Assembly (NCBI GenBank): GCA_037349105.1
Contig: JAYJMM010000117.1
Span: 1,860,001 to 1,924,000, forward strand
Source of the DNA: Limnomonas spitsbergensis
Taxonomy: Eukaryota; Chlorophyta; Chlorophyceae; Chlamydomonadales
DNA: 64,000 bases
Direction of reading: 5' to 3'
In this document: piece by piece, positions 35,201-45,500 of the stretch
How positions within the stretch are numbered: the stretch's first letter is position 1
Layout of the letters: each line of letters starts with the position of its first letter
The notes under the pieces: model-generated
What the model was told of the DNA's origin: nothing
Seen by the model: only the letters and a program-made list of their open reading frames with translations
The model's database searches: none
Position numbers and translations under genes: made by a program

Positions 35201-38200
35201 CAGACTGGCCCTAGAGACAGGGGATCTAGAGTCTGGCCCTAGAGACAGACTGGCCCCAGAGACAGACTACTGTTGAACTCTCATGCTTTCAAGTTTTTAT
35301 GGCACCAGTAGAGGCTCACAACAAGGTGCCAGTTGGGACATAACAGGTCATCCAAATGTACGGAATCCTAGCCGTGGGAGGCCCCCTACCAGAAAGACAG
35401 TGAAGCCAATGGCCAGAGGAGCCAGGCGATGCGTGAACTTGGAGCCACGGGCATCAATGGCGGTGCTGAATACTGTGAATACTAGCAGAGCCGTGCCAAA
35501 GAACTCGAGGAAGAAGGCCTGAGGGGGGTTCAAATCGGTGGGAATATTGCGATTTCAAAAGCACTAGATTGTGCAGTGGAGAGCAATGAATTCAAATGTG
35601 GATTTCCCTGCCTGTATTATTTGAAAGATCCCGGCATCCTACAGCCTTATTCAGCGCACAGTACGTGCACTCCTCACCCCCACCAACTAACAAGTTCTTT
35701 CATTGCATTTAGGTTCATCTCCTAGTCCATTAATTGGATCACATGCAGGGCCCATTCCTAGTTTAATATTTGAAACACATTCAGGGCGAATTCCTAGTTC
35801 AGTACAGTCTAAATCACAGTCAGGGCCATTTCCTACTCCAGTATTTGGATCGCAATCAGGGCCATTTCCTACTCCAGTATTTGGATCACATTCAGGGCCA
35901 TTTCCTACTCCAGTATTTGGATCACAATCAGGGCCATTTCCTACTCCAGTATTTGGATCACATTCAGGGCCATTTCCTACTCCAGTATTTGGATCACATT
36001 CAGGGCCATTTCCTACTCCAGTATTTGGATCACATTCAGGGCCATTTCCTACTCCAGTATTTGGATCACATACAGGGCCATTTCCTACTCCAGTATTTGG
36101 ATCACATTCAGGGCCATTTCCTACTCCAGTATTTGGATCACATTCAGGGCCATTTCCTACTCCAGTATTTGGATCACATTCAGGGCCATTTCCTACTTCA
36201 GTTTTTGAATTCTATTCAGGATAGTTTTCGTAGTCAAACATTTGAATCACAGTAGGGCCATATACCAGAGCACCCTCTCACCCAATCAGCAATCCATGAC
36301 CAGGAGTTCAGGATCAGGATCACATCCTTTGTCACATCTAAGCTCTCGGGATGTCACATTTAAAATGCCGGTCACATCCCCACATCACAATTCATGTCTG
36401 GATCCCCAGGTCGTATCCCTGCCTTTGAAATTTCAAGAATCAGGATCACACACCCCATTTGCATCCCAGCGCACCTGCACCGGAAAGAGGTCGGTGTCCA
36501 AGGTGTTTGCGCCCAAGTTGATGACACTGGTATTGCGCAGCGGCCACAGGGCCTTGACCATGGCCACTCCGCATATTGCACCGGCGATTTGCACGACTAT
36601 GTAACCCAGACCCCTGAAGAGACCACGACAAGACTGCAATTAATCAAAGATCCCCGTGGCAAGAATTTAGTTCAAGACACCTGCAGCAAGACAAGCGTGA
36701 GACCACACAGTCAAGTCCCATCGGCCTGCTTGGCTTACACTGCGATGTAACTACAATATTAAGTTCAGTGCGCAAAGACTGAGGCGCAGCTAGCGGGTGG
36801 CAGTGGACAGTGATCAGCTAGATTTACATTGCCACAGGAGGATACACAGCATCCGGGCATCCTCTCACCTACTTGTCTTCTGCCCCACACCTAGCCCTTC
36901 AAATAAATCCTGGCATCACACTGAAGAGCACCAGTGCGAGGAAACAGGCAGAACCAGGCAGAAGGCGGCAGGACTGCATGATCAGATGTTAAGATCATGA
37001 CCCACTGATTGCAGATGAGCGTCTCGAGTGTACAAGACATGTCACTCCTGCTAAATACTGCTACCGCATATATTTACTGCAAGCATGACTTCTACAGCTT
37101 GCTGCCCTGCATTATTGTGTGCCTTGAGCAGCAAGGCCTACTGCTTGGGCCGCCTTGCAGTAGGCCAACGAAGGCTTGGTCATAAGTCATAAGGGGCCGC
37201 CGGATGGCCCAGCGGTGACTGCCCGTCAGCCCCCCTTACACTAAAGCAGGCCATCTGTTGCTGTGAAGCGGCATGGTAGGCGCCATTCAGTACAAATCGG
37301 CCTCCATAAGATGGCATATGCAGACATGCTCCATGTCGGCCAGAGGATGTCGGCAACTGTTGTTCCTGCCAGCTGTGCTTCAGGCGCCGCATGGCAGGCG
37401 TCCTCATATACATTCCGTAACAGTTAAGTGGCACAGGCTCCTTGCCAGTGACTGACGTTTCTGCTACCCGCGCATCAGGGCACCCCACCCGGCAGTCCCC
37501 ATCGCAGCTGACAATCTGCGCCCCAGGATTTTTGGTCTAATTTTCTTTCGAGTCCAATTCACCAGTTTTATTTCGAGTCTACTGTAATTATTTATCTGTC
37601 CTGGACACATTATTGAGGCGTTTGATCCTCCCCCAAACCTGACCACATGGTGACAGCTGGGTTCAGGGTTGAGAGTTATATCCACGTGCGCCCCGCGGCA
37701 CATCCCTCGGGCGCTTCAATGCGCCCACCTGATTGGATTAATCTCGTTGAAGACGATCATGGACATTGTGACAGCTGGGTTCAAGTGGCCTCCGGACACG
37801 TGGGCAGTCCCGTAAACCAGCACCATGATGGCCATGCCGAAGGTCAGAGACACCGTGAGCACCTGCACACAAAGCCAAGGCCAAAGGTCAGGGACACCTT
37901 GAGCCACAGTAACAGCAGGATGGCCATGCTGATGGCTAAGGACATTTAAGGCACCAGTACGCGCTAAGCAGCAGATACAGAAATTGAGGTTTTGGGGTGG
38001 TGCCGCATTCAATTCAATTTCTACGAAGGCTCCTGTTCTCTTCTGAGGGGTCTCCTGTTCTCTTTTGAGAGGAAACAGCTTCTAGAAGTGTCCACTCCCT
38101 GCAGAGGACGTATTCATTTGTGTTATGCTTCTGAGAATCCACCCATCACGATGCATTTCGAGATACCATACCTCAGCACCTCACGCTCCCCATGCCTCAA

Positions 38201-39969
38201 CACAGGCATGAAGAACAAACCCTGGCACCCACCATTGCCATGTTGGCTGCAAAGCCGTACTGGTTGAGGTTATTGCGGTCGGGGTTGGTGGCCCCGTAGA
38301 AGTTGGACACCGTGTCATTGGAAGACGCCTGCGATTGAGTGAAGTGCTTATTTGTGTGTGCCGAGGCTACAGGTCAGCAAAAGGTCAGCGACGGGTCAGC
38401 AACAGGTCAACAAGAGGTCAGCAACAGGTCAGCAACAGGTCAGCAACAGGTCAGCCTCCGATCCGCCTCAGGCCTCATGCATCGCATGCCATGCTGCCGG
38501 GGCCGTCGGCCGGTCAAGTGCTTACCCCAGTCTGGCTTTTTCCCACCGAGGCTTACTGTTGGTAAAGCTCATAGCCAAAAAACAATCCTTTCGGTGAGGA
38601 CTAATTCGGATTGGCTCTGATAACAAGCTAGTCGTATACAAACAAATCGGGCCTGCATCAAGGAAGCCACCCGTTCAGCTGACCGTTGACCCATTTGGCT
38701 GTAGGACTGGATAGGCTTCCAAGAGCTATTCAAACAAATATGTGCGATGGTAGTCCTCTGACGAATGTACACCATGGCAAGCGCGTTGTCATTCCTCTCA
38801 AGACTTTCCGAGTGTGTCGCAATACTTGCTGACGGACTCAATTCACCTAGCTAGGCTTACTGCTGAGCGTCGGTGCCATGCATCCTGAGGCATGCTCCTC
38901 AGATCTTCCCGATTCCCCCCTCTTCCTTACAGTTCCTCGGAGAAAAGTGTGATACAGGGCAGCCCATCTGGAGGTCACTGCTGGGCTGCAATGGACTTAA
39001 GTTTGACTGGCTGACGGTCAGAGGTCAAGTCAGCATGTCTTTGGGACGTTAATAGTCTCATCGTTGGCAAGTGCGAGACCGTATGACTCAGCCGTGGAGT
39101 TGACACAACAAATCTCATGTCACATGCTGCCCTCTAAAAAACCCGCTTCCCATTCCAAGGTGGCTTAAGAGCAGGACAGGTGCTGAAGTAATAATTCCAA
39201 AGCTAGCAATAAGGATCATCATACAGTCTCTCGGAACACAAGGAAAAAACGATTATCGGTCAAGACAAAAAGAAACGTTGGGCGGAATATTGCGTAATCT
39301 GCCATGTCAGCGACTGCTCTGAGCAGTTCAGGTTCACGTGATCATATTCCCATGCACACGTGGATGGGGATACTGAGCCTAGCTTGCTTGCCATTCAGCC
39401 ATGATCGGATTGAGTACATGCATTCCGAATTCCCTTGGCTGCAATGCTGGCTGTATGTTTTTAGGAACCCTCATTGCTAAAGAATATGATACCTGGAGTT
39501 CCCGTGTGAACAGCCCTGCCTCTCTCAGCACTGTCTGTGTCGCCAGCTTGATCTTTCTCTACCGTATCATCCCACACACTCCATGTTATATATACCAAGG
39601 CGTCCCGTAGTACATCGACTGCAGCCTCAGAATCAGTTGACGTTACGCATGGAAAGCTACAATGTTTCCTGATGCTCTGCCTCCGTACATACCACTCACC
39701 ACCCCGCCAATGGTCGTCCACATGGACAGGAAGAGGTACATGCCCATGCACGCATTTCCTCTGTGCCTGCATGGCGGACTGTTTGCAGACTCTGCTTCCT
39801 TACTCACCACTCCGCCGATGGTGATCCAAAGGAAGAAGAACATGCCCAGAAACTCCGATGCGTAGGCCCGGAAGGCCTCACCGCTCCAGAATTCATCCTT
39901 CTTTAGAGCCTCCTTCTTGTAGTCTCTCAGGTGAGACCGGATCACGGCCCTCGTTATAGGACTCAGCAT
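32251..39969 (-). CDS. Aquaporin (PIP/AQP1-like MIP channel) with long repetitive C-terminal tail
   Basis: Membrane water channel. Exons in transcript order: 39969-39808, 38328-38233, 37862-37729, 36613-36475, 35518-35390, 33871-33710, 33490-33410, 32793-32251. Together they encode 481 residues and all phases agree. The start ATG at 39969 precedes a basic N-terminus and the first membrane helix (GMFFFLWITIGGV). First NPA box: HVSGGHLNPAVT (exon 37862). Second: IPMTGCGINPARSF (exon 33871). Helices are visible around GYIVVQIAGAICGV and FGTALLVFTVF. By alignment to AQP1 the selectivity filter reads Phe (VSLTFGMA), His (FLVHVALI), Cys (GCGINPAR) and Arg, the water-specific set including the mercury-sensitive Cys position. 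The last exon adds about 180 residues beyond a normal aquaporin: five basic hexads with an (E/D)S core, then four 12-residue Ala-rich repeats, then a Ser/Pro end. The gene diverges from the hydrolase at 42562 and converges on NSUN5. Confidence 0.93.
33872..34170 (-). repeat. Tandem repeats copying the acceptor of aquaporin exon 33871
   Basis: Three units of roughly 130 bp. On the minus strand each reads CCAATGTCAG|GTCCATGTGGCCCTCATC plus more exon (CCGATGACTGGCTGTGGGAT), joined by TGAACCCTGAACCCT-type sequence. The first unit is the true boundary. Confidence 0.9.
34703..35275 (+). repeat. 45-bp minisatellite, about 13 copies
   Basis: Unit CAGACTGGCCCTAGAGACAG plus GGGATCTAGAGTCTGGCCCTA. Aquaporin intron; no exon similarity seen. 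Confidence 0.95.
35800..36235 (+). repeat. 36-bp minisatellite, about 11 copies
   Basis: Unit GGATCACATTCAGGGCCATT plus TCCTACTCCAGTATTT. The 3n period makes two plus-strand frames stay open; it lies in an aquaporin intron on the opposite strand, so I treat them as non-coding. Confidence 0.95.
37095..37220 (-). repeat. Dispersed repeat family A copy (-)
   Basis: GCAAGGCCTACTGCTTGGGC, TAGGCCAACGAAGGCTTGGT and GGGGCCGCCGGATGGCCC, in the aquaporin intron. Confidence 0.5.
37640..37940 (-). repeat. Partial copies of both edges of aquaporin exon 37862-37729
   Basis: GGTGACAGCTGGGTTCAGGG at 37648 repeats exon sequence TTGTGACAGCTGGGTTCAAG (NPA codons). At 37885-37935 GGTCAGGGACACCTTGAGCC and GATGGCCATGCTGATGG repeat the exon start. 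The exon is therefore flanked by copies of itself on both sides. Confidence 0.65.
38375..38460 (+). repeat. 11-bp minisatellite
   Basis: CAACAGGTCAG units, about seven, in aquaporin intron 1. Confidence 0.9.
39690..39745 (-). repeat. Copy of the donor end of aquaporin exon 39808
   Basis: Minus strand reads GGCATGTACCTCTTCCTGTC then ATGTGGACGACCATTGGCGG and GGTG|GTGAGT, against the true exon's GGCATGTTCTTCTTCCTTTG and ATCGGCGGAGTG|GTGAGT. The copied codons stay in frame (MYLFLSMWTTIGGV). Confidence 0.85.
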
Positions 39970-40700
39970 GGCGGATTGCTAATGGCCCGCGGCAGATAAA
40001 TCGCCTCGCCGTCGACGAAGGCCGTGAGGACCAAGGAGGGCCACTAAAGGAGAGGCGAGAGAGAGGCATGATTTAAACAGTAGGCGGAAGTCTGGGCATC
40101 GAGTTCGTAAAGTTCAGTTGTGGTTAACTTTACGCCGGAGGTCAGGCATGCGGTCAATGGATTTAGGGGCATGCGTGGATACTCGACTGCTGCGTGCTCG
40201 TGGCCTCGTGCAAGCCTCTCCGGTGAGATCGGGCAATATTCTACGCGCGAGGGTGGCGGGAGGGTGGGCAGAATGGTGCTACAAAACCAATAACGGGGCG
40301 GTCGGAGCAAGCTATCTCTCGAAGCATGGCAAGTTAAAAGCTTTCGCCAGTACAACTGATGTGCCATATTTACATCAAGGAGAAGGTGAGGGGAGGGGGC
40401 GGGGGGGGTGCACGTAACCGCCCCACAGATGATACACACGCACCAGCAAGGCCGCACCAAGCTTGGTGGACTGTCTCGACGCTGCTGTGTCAAGTCCGGG
40501 TAGTGTGATGTTCCTGCTGTGTCGAACGCTGGTAGGGATGCGATGGAAACAAGCTGAACCGAGCAACGGGCCAGCTTGGATGGATGATAGGGTGGGTTTA
40601 CTGGCACCAAAACGGATGTGACTATCCAAGGCTGTGATCAGGTGCAAAATGTGTGTCTTCTGGGTGTGTTTGTGTGAAGCTATCGTGCACTATCTAGAGC
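39970..40700. other. Aquaporin upstream region
   Basis: Probably includes the aquaporin promoter and 5' UTR. No TATA box or other defined site can be supported. Confidence 0.35.
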
Positions 40701-40702
40701 CC

Positions 40703-42381
40703 AATTCCACTAGGGCGCTCGACGCACGGAACACGTTCCGGTGGCAGTTTATCTCATTGGGCGAGGCTTCAGCCACGCTGGCTGAAAAAAATGAAACGCA
40801 ATTCCACTTGTATCCGGAGTGTGTTCGGGTGCGGCTGTGACAAAATCTTTCTAGTGAACTGCCTGTCAAGCACTTGCCTTATCGCTTCGTAAGAGTGTCT
40901 TGTCTACTTGTCTCGCTAAGTATGATAGTTCTGCTTGACAAAGTGTCAAGTTGCAAGGTACGTGCAGCCAGGGGTGCCCTAGCACTGTCCCCAAAGGGGC
41001 TCCGCCTCTTATCCAACTCTTTAAAGAAAAGACCTACGGATTTTTTTTGTAGCGGAAAAAAATTGACCGCAACACGCTTAAAAGAATCATCGGGGTTGCT
41101 CAGGTGCCCTCTGGGCATCCGAGGCACGCCTCGGCTCTCCACCTACGGTGCAGCAGAGCAGCAGAGCTGCGGCGTAATGCCTAGAGCTCTGCTTTGCACT
41201 TAAAAGAATCATCGGGATTACTCGAGTGCCCGGAGGGCACCTGAGGGCACCGGAGTAATCCCGATGATTCTCTTAAGCGTGGTGCGGCACTATTAGGGTC
41301 CCAGACGGTAAGAGCTACGCTTCTACCATCTGTTACCCAAATTGGCCTCTTGGAGCAATCCCGATGATTCTCTAAATTCAGGCCGCTGCTAAACGATAGC
41401 CCAGGCTATCGGACTACTAGGGGGCACACGTCGGCAATCGCCAGTGGGTTGGCCAGATCGGTGCCAACTTCTACGCGGGAAAGATTTAAATGAGGCTCAT
41501 GTAAAGGATATGCGTCGGCCATGGCAGCAGGAACGGGCGAAAATGAGTATTCAGAACGAAAGAAAGATAGGGGCCCAATTCCACTTGTCACCGGAACGCG
41601 GAAATGACATGCCAGCTCACCCTCCCCAATTCCACTTGTCACCGGAAATGGCACCGGATCGCCAGCGTGGCGCTGCCGTACCCGTTAAGTGCCATATTTT
41701 GCATCGTTCCTATTTTGAGCGATGCAAAAATACTTCGCATCAACGCTCCGACAGCGTGGACAACTTCGTCCTCATGTTCAAATTTTCATCGCCGTCATGT
41801 TTCGTTCGTTCTGAATACTCCTTTTCGCCCGTTCCTACTGCCATGGCCGACGCTTACCCTTAACATGAGCCTCTTTTGAATCTTTCCCGCGCAGAAATTG
41901 GCACCGATCTGGCCAACCCAATGGCGAATGTCGACGTGTGCCCCCTAGCAGTCCCTCCGATCGCCTGGGATATCGTTTAGCACCGGCCTGAATTTGCTGT
42001 ACCCAACTTCGACAGTGCCAGGGCATCCCTGGCTGCACGTACCTTGCAACTCGACAGTTTGTCAAGCAGGACTTTCATGCTAAGCGAGACAAGTTGACAT
42101 AACACTCTAGATACACGAAGCGATAAGGCAAATGCCTGACAGGCTGTTCACTAGGAAGATTCGGTCTCAGCCGTACCCGAACACATTCCGGATACAAGTG
42201 GAATTGCGTTTCAAGTTTTTTCAGCCAGCGTGGCTGAAGCCTCGCCCAACCAGATAAACCGCCACCGGAACGCGTTCCGGCGAGCGCCCAAGTGGAATTA
42301 GTCACGGTAATGGACTAATAGGTTTAAAGAAACCTCTCTAAACCCCATCTAGCTGTTTACGTCGAGCGCCCTAGTGGAATT
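40703..42381. mobile_element. 1.7-kb nested foldback element
   Basis: Outer ends are a perfect 21-bp inverted repeat (40703-40723 and 42361-42381, starting AATTCCACTAGGGCGCTCGA). Long inverted arms follow, about 40703-40980 against 42010-42300, roughly 85-90 percent alike. A second nested pair lies at about 41385-41570 and 41800-41995. Between them a hairpin at 41205-41275 (AGAATCATCGGGATTACTCG pairing with its reverse) and a short centre (TTTTGCATCGTTCCTATTTTG and reverse). There is no supported coding frame and no clear target duplication. It sits between the divergent aquaporin and hydrolase starts. Confidence 0.85.
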
Positions 42382-42561
42382 AGACGCACGAGCTTTAGCG
42401 ACACGGTGGAGCGATCCTAGAGGAGCAAGCCGAACAGAATCTTGTTTCGCTCGAACGCGAAGACTGCTGCTGACGGGGCGTCGTACACTCAGTTGCCCTT
42501 GAAGTACCCAGCCTCTCTGTGCCCAGCCAACCAACCGGGGCGCAACCAGCGACGCATCAAG

Positions 42562-45500
42562 ATGTTTCACATAGCCATGGCATCTGATCGGCAGTGCATA
42601 CTTTTCATAGGCTGCGTCATCTGTGGCATCGCACTGGTCGTCTTGCTGCTGAACAACGGCACCTACCCTCTGACCTACCCCAGCTTGGGTACCCCCACCC
42701 TCATCACCTCCTTTTCCTCTTCCAGCTCAGCAGATCCAGGCGACCAGCAGAAAGGGAGGCATCATGCACAAGGAAAAGCGCCAGCAGCAGGGGGGCCAAC
42801 TTATGAGGTGGGCCGGCCAGGAGGGAGGGAGGGAGGGAGGGACTGTGGTAGTGTGGTGCATGAATCTTGCTGCCCAAGCACTCAAGCCGTAGGGTTGGGC
42901 GTCATGGTGATGCAGAAAGAGGAGGGCCAGGGCTTGGAGGATGGAGGATGATAATGCTTGCTGCCATTTGGAGTGGACTTTGCATGCACAATGCCTGCAT
43001 GCCTCGTTGCTTCATGTTATGCTTGCGGCAAAAGCGTGACCCGCCCGCATGCATGCCCTGCATGCCCGCTGCCTGGTGGCATGTACCGTATGCACTTGGC
43101 GTGTTGCCATGCTGACCATTTTGCATACGTCAGTATGAACTTAAGAGGCAGACTACTGAGACAGGTAGACAGGGGAACTGAAGACACCGGAAGGCACGGG
43201 GTCGCGGAATGGAGAACGGGTGCTCCTCCAAATGCGCTCATGTGACAGCGGTGAACAAAATGGGTTGTCAAATCGTGAAAGGCATGGCCAGGAGCTGTCC
43301 ATATCTCTCTTCGACAATGATCAAACATGCGTAATTGAGTGTGTAAATATTTTTATGATCTTTCTGAAGTTCTGATAGATATGCTGACACCGACAGCGAA
43401 GGAATGCAACGCTTGGCCTTGGCCCCAGCTGGGCGGGCATGAAAGGGGGCCTCGCGGTCACCTCAAAGGGATGCATCGTCATGCGCATGCTCTCGCGGCT
43501 ATGTGGTAGAGACCAGCACATCGCCGTGCCCGCCAGTCCCTCTCGTAAAAGTGCGCCTCTGTCATCTGGAATATCTACGTCATGTAAAGCAATAGCAAGC
43601 GGGCCGATTTTATTTGCGTGCATGCTAGACCACTGTTGGCTGGCGGCCGGTTGGCCACACCTGGACTGCTGGGGACCAAATATTGACCGGCCTACAGCCG
43701 GGTGGCCCAAGCAGCAGTGCATGCTGCACCAGGCCCCAGCCATAGGCCATGAATCTGTGATGTAGCTGACTTGTAGGTGAAGCGTGCACATCCTCAATTT
43801 TGGACGGTCATTATGGAATGGGCAACAATCCGGAATACAAAGCAGGATGACGAGGCCCTCACAGGGAGCAGTATTTATGTTTCCATCCATAGATCAACCC
43901 CTGGCGGGCCACCTCGACACGGCCGCCCCGTGTCTACCAATGGCCTGTTGGGAGCCAAACTTTGCCGGGCCTACAGGGCACACGCCTCAGCAGCATGGCT
44001 GGCCGCTCATGGGGCATCGACTGGAGGCCATGAGTTAGCTGAACAGTAGCTGAACTGTGGCCGAGCCACACAAAAACAAGGCTGGACATGAGGACGTGCT
44101 GATGTAGCCAGGCATGCCCTATGGCATGCCCTACACTGCACTATGCAGGTGCAGCCGCCATCACTCATACTTTCTATCATGTCTACTCATACTGCCATAC
44201 TGCCGTACTGCCATACACTTGTGCTGCAGCTTGTGTTCCTCCCGATGGAGCTAAGTAGCGGTTATCTCCCTCCAGGGCTACATACAGCAATTATGGTTCG
44301 TGCTGGCTGAGGAGGGCTACAGGCCACCTACCCACCCTGCCTGTCCACCCTGAGCACCCACCCATCTAGCCTCTCTGCCCACCCATCTTGCCCCTCTGCC
44401 CACCCTGTTTACCCACCCTGTCTGTCCACCCTGAGCATCCACCCGTCTTGCCCCTCTGCCCACACTGTTTACCCACCCATGCTATTCAACCACCTCAACC
44501 ACCCCTGCTTGTTAGGTACTCGGCGGCGCTGAGGTTGTGTGGCAGGTGCCGGACAATCCGCGCGGTGTGGTGTTTTTAGCGCACGGCTGCAACCATGGTG
44601 CAGTGGACTTCTGGCCCAGCAGCAAGGACTGCCCGCAGTGGGTACATTGGGGGTCTAGAATTGTGACTTTATGAGGGTGACATCATGAGGGGGGTACAGT
44701 TAAGGTGTGGGCACAGTGCTAAGCATGAGTTTTAAGTATGGAGGCTGCGGAGTCATTACCCGGCCACCAGGCGCTGGATGAAAGTGTCAGAACCAGGGGT
44801 CAGAACTGCTTCCTAGTCAGAACTGCTTCCTGGTCAGAACTGCTGCCTGGTCAGAACTGCTTCCTGGTCAGAACTGCTCCCTGGTCAGAACTGCTTCCTG
44901 GTCAGAACTGCTTCCTGGTCAGAACTGCTTCCTGGTCAGAACTGCTTCCTGGTCTGAACTGCTTCTTGGTCAGAACTGCTTCCTGGTCAGAACTGCTTCC
45001 TGGTCAGAACTGCTTCTTGGTCAGAACTGCTTCCTGGTCAGAACTGCTTCTTGGTCAGAACTGCTTCCTGGTCAGAACTGCTTCTTGGTCAGAACTGCTT
45101 CCTGGTCAGAACTGCTTCCTGGTCAGAACTGCTTCCTGGTCAGAACTGCTTCCTGGTCAGAACTGCTTCCTGGTCAGAACTGCTTCCTGGTCAGAACTGC
45201 TTCCTGGTCAGAACTGCTTCCTGGTCAGAACTGCTTCCTGGTCAGAACTGCTTCCTGGTCAGAACTGCTTCCTAATTCAGTTATTTTTTACATGAATTCT
45301 GAAGTGTCAGAACCAGGGGTCAGAACTGCTCCCTGCTCAGAACTACTTCCTAATTTAGTATTTTGACATGAACCCTAAAATCTGTACTCAAACTTAAAAA
45401 AACAATGCCTCCACTCAAAACAACGCCTGAGGGCAGGCGGAGCAGTGCACAGGTGCTTCGAAAAAAGAGACGCCGAGACCACGTAACCTGCCCAGCCTCC

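Larger units (their letters stand above)
42808..44515 (+). other. Hydrolase intron 1
   Basis: Contains two family A repeats (43635 and 43905), a GGGA run at 42825, CATGC-rich sequence at 42970-43120, and CACCCATCTTGCCCCTCTGC-type repeats at 44340-44480 just before the acceptor. No exon copy is recognised. Confidence 0.5.

Noticed and set aside
35703..36255. 173-residue frame of SGPFPTPVFGSH repeats
   Set aside because: A 36-bp minisatellite on the opposite strand within an aquaporin intron; no start context or homologue.
44738..45366. 185-residue frame of SELLPGQNCFLVRTA repeats
   Set aside because: A 17-bp minisatellite with no stop in any plus frame; inside a hydrolase intron.
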